From an uncultured Fusobacterium sp. (GTDB lineage Bacteria; Fusobacteriota; Fusobacteriia; Fusobacteriales; Fusobacteriaceae), in the NCBI GenBank assembly GCA_900545035.1, contig UQXM01000122.1, forward strand, positions 1-5,300: a stretch of DNA of 5,300 bases. The letters run 5' to 3'. The notes under the pieces are model-generated. The model was not told the origin of the DNA and did no database searches. It saw only the letters and a list, made by a program, of their open reading frames with translations. Below, in pieces: positions 1 to 5,300 of this stretch. Every line of letters starts with the position of its first letter. Within the stretch, counting starts at the first letter, position 1. Made by a program: the position numbers and the translations under genes.

Positions 1-728
1 ACTGTTCCTATAACCACAAGAAAAATTGATACAAGAATTGCAACTTTTGAAGTCAAATCAAACCTTTTTACTTTTTTTCTTGTAGCAAGAAGAATGGAAT
101 CAATTACTGTAAATCCTATTCCCCCTATTATTATAAGATAGGCTGTTGTCATTATTATGGTAAAGCTTCCCACATATCCTTCAAGCCCGTTTGTAAACAA
201 GCTGAAACCTGCATTACAAAAAGCTGAAATACTGTGAAATATTCCAAAATACACAGCTTTTCCTATACTCATATCCTGAGAAAATCTTGCTGCCAGAAAA
301 AAAGCTCCTATTCCTTCTATTACAACTATCGTTATAATTACTTTTTTTAAAAATCCAAGTATTCCGCCGTTACTTTCGGCATTTCTCTCTTCTTTCAAAA
401 GCTCTCTTTCTTCATAGGTAATTTTTTTTCCAATCAGCAGAAAAATAAAAGAGGAAAATGTCATTACTCCAAGTCCTCCCAGCTGAATAAAAATAAGAAC
501 TATTATTTGTCCCGCTGTTGTCAGTTCTTTGCTTATATCTATTACTGTCAATCCTGTTACACATACAGCTGATGTTATTGTAAAGAGTGCTGTAAGAAAA
601 CCTATGCTCTCTCCGTCTGTTGACGCAATGGGAAGCATAAGAAGAAGCGTTCCCAAAAAAATAGTTCCCATAAATCCCACAATCAATTTTCTTGAAAGAG
701 AAAGTTTTTTAAAAAAACTAATTTTCAT
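1..728 (-). CDS. ktrB: KtrB/TrkH-family potassium uptake channel subunit, N-terminal part (cut by window edge)
   Basis: This is the membrane, ion-conducting subunit of a Ktr/Trk potassium uptake system, which normally works with a cytoplasmic nucleotide-binding KtrA/TrkA partner not seen here. Translating the minus strand from the ATG at 728-726 gives an uninterrupted frame of 242 codons to the window edge, about half of a typical KtrB of roughly 440-450 residues. The first pore unit has a membrane helix near residues 14-33, a pore loop with the filter motif TSAVCVTGL (52-60, filter glycine G59) and a helix near 72-98 containing QLGGLGVMTF. The second unit has a helix near 124-147, a pore loop with HSISAFCNAGF (165-175, filter glycine G174) and a helix containing IIIGGIGFTVID (199-210). 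The protein starts directly at the first pore unit, without the extra leading helices of TrkH, which favours KtrB. The start is supported by GGAGG at 739-735, six bases upstream. The 3' half lies outside the window. Confidence 0.93.
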   Translation of the reverse strand, partial: MKISFFKKLSLSRKLIVGFMGTIFLGTLLLMLPIASTDGESIGFLTALFTITSAVCVTGLTVIDISKELTTAGQIIVLIFIQLGGLGVMTFSSFIFLLIGKKITYEERELLKEERNAESNGGILGFLKKVIITIVVIEGIGAFFLAARFSQDMSIGKAVYFGIFHSISAFCNAGFSLFTNGLEGYVGSFTIIMTTAYLIIIGGIGFTVIDSILLATRKKVKRFDLTSKVAILVSIFLVVIGT

Positions 729-762
729 TTCTATCCTCCGGATATTTTTTTCCCTGCCTTAT

Positions 763-791
763 ATTGTACTTTATTTTATCTCTCCTTTCAA
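763..791 (-). promoter_or_regulatory. Predicted sigma-70-type promoter for the potassium transporter gene
   Basis: Reading the minus strand, TTGAAA (791-786) and TACAAT (768-763) are separated by exactly 17 bases; each differs from the consensus hexamer at one position. Transcription would start near 756, giving a leader of roughly 28 bases that contains the GGAGG ribosome-binding site. The -35 box begins only a few bases beyond the T-tract of the rpsO terminator, so the transporter appears to be a separate transcription unit. The promoter is predicted from motif match alone. Confidence 0.7.
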
Positions 792-795
792 GTGA

Positions 796-842
796 AGAAT
801 AAAATAAAAATCCCATAACCTCATTTAGAAGTTACGGGATTT
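796..842 (-). terminator. Rho-independent terminator after rpsO
   Basis: In minus-strand RNA, 842-828 pairs with 822-808 in a 15-bp stem closed by a five-base loop (827-823), followed by the U-rich run UUUUUAUUUUAUU. The stem begins 10 bases after the rpsO stop codon. Orientation is clear: the two non-Watson-Crick positions are G.U wobbles (835/815 and 830/820) in minus-strand RNA but would be A/C mismatches in plus-strand RNA, and the long U run follows only on the minus strand. It closes the rpsO transcript ahead of the potassium transporter promoter. Confidence 0.92.
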
Positions 843-852
843 AAGTTTTAAA

Positions 853-1110
853 CTATTTTCTGATTCCTAATTTAGCTATTAAAGCTCTGTATCCTTCGAT
901 ATCTCTTCCAGCTAAGTAGTTAAGTAATCTTTTTCTTTTTCCTACTTTTTTAAGTAATCCTAATCTTGAGTGGAAGTCTTTTTTATGAACTTTTAAGTGT
1001 TCTGTCAAGTGGTTGATTTCCTCTGTTAAGATTGCGATTTGTACTTCTGTTGATCCTGTGTCTTTTTCGTTTTTACCGAATTCAACGATTAATTGTTGTT
1101 TAGTTTTCAT
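853..1110 (-). CDS. rpsO: 30S ribosomal protein S15
   Basis: S15 is a primary-binding protein of the small subunit; it binds the three-way junction of helices 20-22 in the central domain of 16S rRNA and nucleates platform assembly. The 85-residue product has the family signature DTGSTEVQIAILT (17-29), INHLTEHL (32-39), HKKDFHSRLGLL (42-53) and the C-terminal RLLNYL...GYRALIAKLGIRK. It is four residues shorter at the N-terminus than the 89-residue E. coli protein. The residues matching E. coli His41, Asp48 and Ser51, which contact the G.U/G-C motif of the RNA, are kept as H38, D45 and S48. The usual DHHSRRGL block reads DFHSRLGL, with H-to-F at 46 and R-to-L at 50. The start is fixed by AGGAGG at 1124-1119, eight bases upstream. 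The gene has its own promoter, a structured leader that may bind its product, and a strong terminator. Confidence 0.98.
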   Translation of the reverse strand: MKTKQQLIVEFGKNEKDTGSTEVQIAILTEEINHLTEHLKVHKKDFHSRLGLLKKVGKRKRLLNYLAGRDIEGYRALIAKLGIRK

Positions 1111-1182
1111 TAGCCTTTCCTCCTGATTTTATTATTTAGTCCAAGTAACAGGCGGCTACTCCTGTAACCTAGATTAAATTTC
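1111..1182 (-). promoter_or_regulatory. Structured rpsO leader, candidate S15 autoregulatory pseudoknot
   Basis: Most of the predicted leader folds into one long hairpin. In minus-strand RNA, 1179-1161 pairs with 1152-1134: 17 of 19 positions pair, two of them as wobbles, with mismatches at 1174/1139 and 1166/1147. The apical loop is AGUAGCCG (1160-1153). Its bases UAGCC (1158-1154) are the exact complement of GGCUA (1115-1111), which lies between the Shine-Dalgarno AGGAGG (1124-1119) and the ATG. Pairing them would form a pseudoknot with the A-rich linker and Shine-Dalgarno in its third loop. Two adjacent stem pairs, G1169.U1144 and G1168-C1145, match the G.U/G-C step that S15 reads in 16S helix 22. 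The hairpin and complementarity are seen directly; binding and regulation by S15 are inferred by analogy with the E. coli rpsO pseudoknot. There is no U-tract, so it is not a terminator. Confidence 0.6.
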
Positions 1183-1189
1183 CTTGTTC

Positions 1190-1218
1190 AGTATAACATA
1201 AAATAAATTTCCTGTAAA
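1190..1218 (-). promoter_or_regulatory. Predicted sigma-70-type promoter for rpsO
   Basis: On the minus strand TTTACA (1218-1213) and TATACT (1195-1190) are spaced by exactly 17 bases; each hexamer has one mismatch to consensus. A TG lies one base before the -10 box (TGT then TATACT), an extended -10 element. The -35 box starts five bases after the ftsH stop codon. A start near 1183-1182 would place the long leader hairpin almost at the 5' end of the transcript. This gives S15 a transcription source independent of the tilS-ftsH operon. Confidence 0.75.
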
Positions 1219-1223
1219 GTTTT

Positions 1224-3422
1224 TTATTTTTCTGTTTCAATATTTTTGTTTTCTTCTATATTTTCCTCTTTGACTTCTGCTTTTTCAGCTTCTTTATCAA
1301 GAACTAACGGCGGAAGTTCTTTCCCTTCCATAAGCATCTCAAATTCTTCCTGCATTATTGTTTCTCTTTCACAAAGAGCATGAGCCAGTCTGTCAAGCTT
1401 ATCTCTGTTGTCTTTCAGTGCCTGAATAGTTTCAGCATAAGCAGTTTTTACAAGTTTTATAATCTCTTCATCAACTTCTTTTCCTGTTGCATCACTGTAA
1501 TATTTGCTCTGGAACATATCTCCCTCGTTTGTACCGTCAAGAAGAATTGGTCCAAATTTTTCATTCATTCCATATCTTGTTACTATATTATGAGCAATGG
1601 CTGTTGCATGCTGAATGTCGCTGCTTGCTCCTGTATTAAGTTCTCCTGAAACAAGCTCATCGGCAGCTCTTCCTCCGTAAGCCATTTTCATTCTGTTTAC
1701 AAACCATTCTTTAGAATAGTAATATCTGTCTTCGTTAGGCAGAGACATTGTATATCCTCCCGCCATTCCTCTCGGAATAATTGTAACTTTATGAACAGGG
1801 TCAGTATCATTCAGATACAGATAGTTGATAACTGCGTGTCCTGCTTCATGGTATGCTGTTTTTAACTTTTCTGCCTCTGTAACAACTTTTGATTTTTTTT
1901 CAGGTCCCATTTCCACTTTTTCAGAAGCTTCTTCAAGGTCTGCCATTGTTATTTCTGTTCTTCCTGCTCTTGCTGCAAGAATTGCTGCTTCATTAAGAAT
2001 ATTCGCAAGATCTGCTCCCACAAGTCCCACTGTCTTTCTTGCTACTGTTTCAAAATTTACATCAGGAGCAAATTTCTTTCCTCTTGCATGAACTTCAAGT
2101 ATTTCTTTTCTTCCTTTTATATCAGGTCTGTCAACAAATACCTGTCTGTCAAATCTTCCCGGTCTTCTTAAAGCTCTGTCAAGAACATCAGGTCTATTTG
2201 TTGCTGCTATAACTATTATTGTTTCTTCATTTCCAAATCCGTCCATTTCTACGAGAAGCTGGTTAAGAGTCTGTTCTCTCTCGTCATTTCCTCCGCCTTG
2301 TCCTGAACCTCTTTTTCTTCCCACAGCATCAATCTCATCTATAAATACAATACATGGTGCATTTTTTCTTGCTCTTGCAAATAAATCTCTTACTCTTGAA
2401 GCTCCCACTCCCACAAACATTTCCACAAATTCAGAACCTGACATACTGAAGAAAGGAACTTTTGCTTCTCCGGCAACGGCTTTTGCAAGAAGTGTTTTTC
2501 CTGTTCCGGGGCTTCCAAGAAGAAGCACTCCTTTAGGAATTTTTGCTCCAAGCTTTCTGAATTTTTCAGGCTCTCTTAAAAATTCAACTACTTCCTGAAG
2601 TTCTTGTTTTGCTTCATCTATTCCTGCAACATCTTTAAATGTTGTATTTGAAATTTCCTCTCCGTTTTCTTTGGCTTTGGATTTCCCCATATTAAATATT
2701 TGAGGACCTCCGCCTCCGCCCTTGTTCATTCTGTTAAGCATAAAGAACCATATACCTATCAGCAGAAGCATAGGGAACCATGAAACAAGTATGCTTACAA
2801 TAAATGGAAGTTCCTGCGGCGGAACTGATTTTATAGATACTCCGCTTTCTTCAAATATTTTTACAAGATTGACATCACTTCCAAGTCTGTCTGTAATCAT
2901 TCTTGTTTTAAAAAATTTAGCTTCTTCTCCCTCACCTGCATATCCGTATACATATCCTTCTTTTTCTTCCACATTGTTTATCTGCTTGTTCTCAGACATT
3001 TTTATAAATTCAGTGTAAGATACTTCTTTGGCAGGAGTTTTCTCCATATCAGAAAGCATTGTAGGAAGTGAAAGCAGAAGAGTGATAACAAATACCAACA
3101 TTACAAATCCTTTAAAACTGAATTTTCCTCTTCTTTCTTTTTTAAACTGCATTTTCATTCCGGAAGAAAGTTTTGATTTCAGTTCTTCTCTTTTTTGTTC
3201 AGCTGTTTTTCTTTTTTCTTCCTCATCTGACTTATCTTGATTATTTTCTTCCGGTTTTTTTTCAGGAATTTTTTCTTCTTTTTTCTCTGTATCTTTTTGA
3301 GACTGTTCTTTGTTTTCAGCTTCTTGAGTTTCTTTTATCTCTTCCCTCTCCTTGCTTGTATCAAGATTTGTGTCTTTTTCATTTAAATTTTCGTTATTAT
3401 TTTTTTCCATATTATTAGGCAC
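1224..3422 (-). CDS. ftsH: ATP-dependent zinc metalloprotease FtsH (membrane AAA+ protease)
   Basis: FtsH is a membrane-anchored hexameric protease that extracts and degrades misfolded membrane proteins and selected regulators, using ATP to feed substrates to a zinc active site facing the cytoplasm. Of 732 residues, 1-100 form a charged, Glu/Lys/Asn-rich extension. A membrane helix lies near 103-122, an extracytoplasmic domain near 125-203 and a second helix near 206-229, followed by a GGGGG linker. The AAA module has Walker A GSPGTGKT (303-310), pore loop MFVGVG (335-340), Walker B IVFIDEID (358-365) and RRPGRFDR (419-426) with the arginine fingers. The protease has HEAGH (525-529) and the likely third zinc ligand D602 in GASSDI. 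The tail from about 710 is again Glu/Lys-rich. E. coli FtsH is 644 residues with almost no N-terminal extension. Translation begins at GTG, one base after the tilS stop. No terminator is seen downstream. Confidence 0.98.
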   Translation of the reverse strand: MPNNMEKNNNENLNEKDTNLDTSKEREEIKETQEAENKEQSQKDTEKKEEKIPEKKPEENNQDKSDEEEKRKTAEQKREELKSKLSSGMKMQFKKERRGKFSFKGFVMLVFVITLLLSLPTMLSDMEKTPAKEVSYTEFIKMSENKQINNVEEKEGYVYGYAGEGEEAKFFKTRMITDRLGSDVNLVKIFEESGVSIKSVPPQELPFIVSILVSWFPMLLLIGIWFFMLNRMNKGGGGGPQIFNMGKSKAKENGEEISNTTFKDVAGIDEAKQELQEVVEFLREPEKFRKLGAKIPKGVLLLGSPGTGKTLLAKAVAGEAKVPFFSMSGSEFVEMFVGVGASRVRDLFARARKNAPCIVFIDEIDAVGRKRGSGQGGGNDEREQTLNQLLVEMDGFGNEETIIVIAATNRPDVLDRALRRPGRFDRQVFVDRPDIKGRKEILEVHARGKKFAPDVNFETVARKTVGLVGADLANILNEAAILAARAGRTEITMADLEEASEKVEMGPEKKSKVVTEAEKLKTAYHEAGHAVINYLYLNDTDPVHKVTIIPRGMAGGYTMSLPNEDRYYYSKEWFVNRMKMAYGGRAADELVSGELNTGASSDIQHATAIAHNIVTRYGMNEKFGPILLDGTNEGDMFQSKYYSDATGKEVDEEIIKLVKTAYAETIQALKDNRDKLDRLAHALCERETIMQEEFEMLMEGKELPPLVLDKEAEKAEVKEENIEENKNIETEK

Positions 3423-3423
3423 T

Positions 3424-4755
3424 CTATTTCCTCCTTAATCTTAGTACTATATTTTCGCTCTCGTTTTCAGAAATAAATTTTTGACTTTTTTTGACACCTG
3501 CTGCCCAAATTATTTCATTATCAAGTAAAATTACAGGAATTTTCTCCCTTTCACTTTTGGGAACTTTTGAATTTATCATTATCTCTTTAAGTTTTTTATA
3601 ACTGTTCATTCCAACAGGAACAATCATATCTCCTGAAACTCTTCCTCTTATTAAGAGTTCATCTCCCTCTTTGAGATTTGTTGTAAACTCACTGCTGTCA
3701 TTATCCCTTTTTTTCTTTTCTCTGAAAGCACTTATAATATAGCTGCCAAATTCGGTTTCTCCCGGCACAGTCATTTTTATTTCTTTGACTTCTTTTTCAG
3801 CACTTTTGCCATTTTCCACAAATATTTTATCATACTCTTTTATCAGAGTACAGCTTTTATCCAATTTTATTTTTTTACTTCCTCCTGTATTAAGAATATT
3901 TATGATATTCTTAATCTTTCTTCTTGAAGCAGATACACCATTGATATTCAAGTAATGGTTTATAATTTTTCCTTTTATATAATTGCTCTTTTCGTCTGCA
4001 AGCTTGGAAACAGAAATAATGTTTCCGCAAATATATCTTGAATAATCCATTTCAAGAATTTCATTCACTTCTCTTATTTCATTTAAAAGACTGTTTATTT
4101 TTTCTTTAAATTTTGGATTGTATCTTTCTTCTATAAAAGGTATCAAATCAAGTCTTATACTGTTTCTCGTATAGTCATTTTCTAAATTTGTGGAGTCTAC
4201 CACATAAGAAATTTTATTTGTATCAAGATATTCCATTATTTCATTTTTATAAATTTCATTGACAGGTCTTATATATTTGTCCCGCCTGTCATTTATCCCT
4301 TCAAGTCCCTCAAGAGATGAACCTCTTATCAGTCTGAAAAGAAAAGTTTCTATCTGGTCATCAAGATTATGGGCAAGAGCAATTTTATTTCCTTTTATCT
4401 CTTCCAAAACTTCATCAAAAAAAGAATATCTTATCTCTCTTCCCGCTTCTTCCAGAGTAATTTTTTCTTCTTTTGCCATAAGCTTCATACTTTTTCTTTT
4501 TACAAAAACTTGTATTCCGTATTTTTCTCCCAAAGCTCTTACAAAATTTTCATCTCTGTCCGCTTCTTCTCCCCGATATAAATGATTTATATGAGCGAGA
4601 GCAAGGGTAAGATTATATTCCTCTTTTATTTTTAGAAAAACTTCCAAAAGAAAAACAGAATCAGGTCCTCCCGAACATCCAATAACAATTCTGTCATTTT
4701 TTTCTACAAGCTTTTTTTCTCTGATTTTTTTTAATGCCTTTTCCAATATATTCAT
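3424..4755 (-). CDS. tilS: tRNA(Ile)-lysidine synthase TilS
   Basis: TilS uses ATP to attach lysine to the wobble cytidine (C34) of the minor tRNA(Ile) with anticodon CAU. This makes lysidine, so the tRNA reads AUA and is charged with isoleucine instead of methionine. The 443-residue protein opens with an N-type ATP-pyrophosphatase domain: PP-loop SGGPDS (28-33), AHINHLYRG (54-62), AHNLDDQIETFLFRLIRG (128-145) and the DSTN...YTRNSIR block (187-201). A middle helical tRNA-binding region (about 206-320) follows, then a TilS C-terminal domain (about 362-430) with LIRGRVSGD (368-376), YKKLKEIMINSKVP (386-399) and a conserved Arg at 404. This is the full-length three-part architecture, like E. coli TilS. 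The ATG at 4755 is preceded by AGGAG (4767-4763) at seven bases. It lies 16 bp after the radical SAM gene and 1 bp before ftsH, clearly in an operon. In Bacillus subtilis hprT lies between tilS and ftsH; here it is absent. Confidence 0.97.
   Translation of the reverse strand: MNILEKALKKIREKKLVEKNDRIVIGCSGGPDSVFLLEVFLKIKEEYNLTLALAHINHLYRGEEADRDENFVRALGEKYGIQVFVKRKSMKLMAKEEKITLEEAGREIRYSFFDEVLEEIKGNKIALAHNLDDQIETFLFRLIRGSSLEGLEGINDRRDKYIRPVNEIYKNEIMEYLDTNKISYVVDSTNLENDYTRNSIRLDLIPFIEERYNPKFKEKINSLLNEIREVNEILEMDYSRYICGNIISVSKLADEKSNYIKGKIINHYLNINGVSASRRKIKNIINILNTGGSKKIKLDKSCTLIKEYDKIFVENGKSAEKEVKEIKMTVPGETEFGSYIISAFREKKKRDNDSSEFTTNLKEGDELLIRGRVSGDMIVPVGMNSYKKLKEIMINSKVPKSEREKIPVILLDNEIIWAAGVKKSQKFISENESENIVLRLRRK
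3430..3436 (-). promoter_or_regulatory. Ribosome-binding site that sets the GTG start of ftsH
   Basis: A strong Shine-Dalgarno sequence, AAGGAGG (3436-3430), lies within the last sense codons of tilS (the Leu-Arg-Arg-Lys end). It is seven bases from GTG at 3422-3420 but 19 bases from the first ATG at 3410-3408. The spacing selects the GTG, and ribosomes ending tilS would stop right on this site, implying translational coupling. Confidence 0.8.
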
Positions 4756-4771
4756 TATTATGCTCCTGTTA

Positions 4772-5300
4772 TTATATCACAGAAAATTTTGTTTCATCCT
4801 TTTGATAATCAAAAAGAATATCTACAGCTTCCTCTCTGCTGTCTGTAAAATTATATGAAAACCTTTCTATTTCTGTATGTTTATATGCTTCTCTTAATGT
4901 TCTGAATGCCATTTTCTCCAAAGCATTTTTATATTTTTCCTTATCTTTTATACTTTTTATCCATTCAGGATAAAATCCGGGTTTTCCCAAAAGCAGATAA
5001 TCAAACTTCAGATATTCTGTAAACATTTCTATTTTATCAAATTTTTTCATTTTATAAAACTCCATAAAATAATTAAATATTGCTGTTTCTTTGTTGCCGA
5101 TATCAAAATATCCTTTTGATTTGTAATAATCTCCCATATCTTCAAAAAACTTAAAAGCACTTTTGTAGAAATTGTCTATTACAAATTTCACTGAATTAAT
5201 AAATTTATTTGAATTATAGTATAAATCCACAACCTCTTCAATATCTTTTAATCTGCATATCTGTTTATATGAAATAAAATCATTTGAAAGGACTTCATAC
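4772..5300 (-). CDS. C-terminal part of a B12-binding-type radical SAM protein with DUF4080 domain (5' end outside window)
   Basis: The frame runs open from the window edge to TAA at 4774-4772 and gives 175 complete codons. The visible part begins YEVLSNDFISYKQICRLKDI and continues with VVDLYYNSNKF and a Lys/Phe/Tyr-rich helical region containing KFDYLLLGKPGFYPEW, ending FDYQKDETKFSVI. This pattern (YEVL, a Leu-Lys-Asp-Ile-Glu segment, paired Tyr before Asn-Ser, then KFDYLL) is what I recognise as the DUF4080 tail of COG1032-type radical SAM proteins, which carry a cobalamin-binding domain and a 4Fe-4S CxxxCxxC radical SAM domain upstream. Those catalytic parts lie outside the window and cannot be checked. 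The family is usually about 550-600 residues and its substrate is not known to me. The GTG at 5230 is an internal valine codon: coding similarity continues upstream of it. The gene leads into tilS after 16 bp and is probably co-transcribed with it. Confidence 0.85.
   Translation of the reverse strand, partial: YEVLSNDFISYKQICRLKDIEEVVDLYYNSNKFINSVKFVIDNFYKSAFKFFEDMGDYYKSKGYFDIGNKETAIFNYFMEFYKMKKFDKIEMFTEYLKFDYLLLGKPGFYPEWIKSIKDKEKYKNALEKMAFRTLREAYKHTEIERFSYNFTDSREEAVDILFDYQKDETKFSVI

Noticed and set aside
529..795. Plus-strand open frame of 88 codons
   Set aside because: It lies opposite the 5' part of the potassium transporter, whose minus-strand frame has clear family motifs; the plus-strand product shows no recognisable pattern.
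808..850. The rpsO terminator also acting for plus-strand transcription
   Set aside because: In plus-strand RNA two stem pairs become A/C mismatches, the following U run is weak, and no plus-strand gene ends there.
1142..1163. Second Shine-Dalgarno-like AGGAG (1163-1159) suggesting a leader peptide
   Set aside because: The nearest possible start is TTG at 1144-1142, too far away and followed by GAC and a stop, so no meaningful peptide is encoded.
1134..1179. The rpsO leader hairpin as an intrinsic terminator for ftsH
   Set aside because: The stem has mismatches and is followed by AAUAAAAUC, not a U-tract, in the transcribed direction.
3408..3410. ATG as the ftsH start
   Set aside because: It is 19 bases from the only strong Shine-Dalgarno sequence, while the GTG at 3422 is at the ideal seven bases.
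1380..3418. Several plus-strand open frames of 70-98 codons
   Set aside because: All are opposite ftsH and rich in Ser/Phe/Leu, as expected from the reverse complement of a Lys/Glu-rich coding strand.
4259..4585. Plus-strand open frames of 70 and 108 codons
   Set aside because: They are opposite the ATP-pyrophosphatase domain of tilS and have no motifs of their own.
5228..5230. GTG as a start codon for a 152-residue protein
   Set aside because: The frame stays open to the window edge, and DUF4080-like sequence (YEVLSNDFISY...) continues upstream, so this is an internal valine codon. The GAAGAGG just upstream is coding sequence.

Overview
This 5.3 kb window is ordinary-looking core chromosome from an AT-rich bacterium. 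Every gene lies on the minus strand, so transcription runs from high to low coordinates. The protein sequences suggest the Fusobacteriota, most likely a Leptotrichia-like member. The grounds are the S15 sequence, the DUF4080 radical-SAM protein upstream of tilS, the strongly A/G-rich coding strand and the Lys/Glu/Ile/Asn-rich proteins. This placement comes from pattern recognition, not from a search.

Layout in transcription order: (1) 5300-4772, the C-terminal 175 residues of a cobalamin-binding-type radical SAM protein ending in a DUF4080 domain, cut by the window edge; (2) 4755-3424, tilS, tRNA(Ile)-lysidine synthase; (3) 3422-1224, ftsH, the membrane AAA+ zinc protease, carrying an unusual ~100-residue charged N-terminal extension and a charged C-terminal tail; (4) a 113-bp gap with a good sigma-70-type promoter and a structured leader; (5) 1110-853, rpsO, ribosomal protein S15; (6) a strong intrinsic terminator at 842-796; (7) a second sigma-70-type promoter; (8) 728-1, the N-terminal ~242 residues of a KtrB/TrkH-family potassium transporter, cut by the other window edge.

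The first three genes look like one operon: the gaps are 16 bp and 1 bp, and the ftsH ribosome-binding site lies inside the last codons of tilS. No terminator is visible after ftsH, so some of its transcripts may continue into rpsO. rpsO also has its own promoter and is closed by the terminator. The potassium transporter then starts as a separate unit.

The most interesting element is the rpsO leader. Nearly the whole predicted leader folds into one long hairpin. Its loop contains UAGCC, which can pair with GGCUA lying exactly between the Shine-Dalgarno sequence and the rpsO start codon. This would form a pseudoknot over the initiation site, and the stem carries a G.U/G-C step like the one S15 recognises on 16S rRNA. 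It looks like an S15 autoregulatory element, similar in logic to the E. coli rpsO pseudoknot but apparently different in sequence. I saw no mobile elements, CRISPR arrays, tRNAs or rRNAs, and no gene-free stretch longer than about 120 bases.
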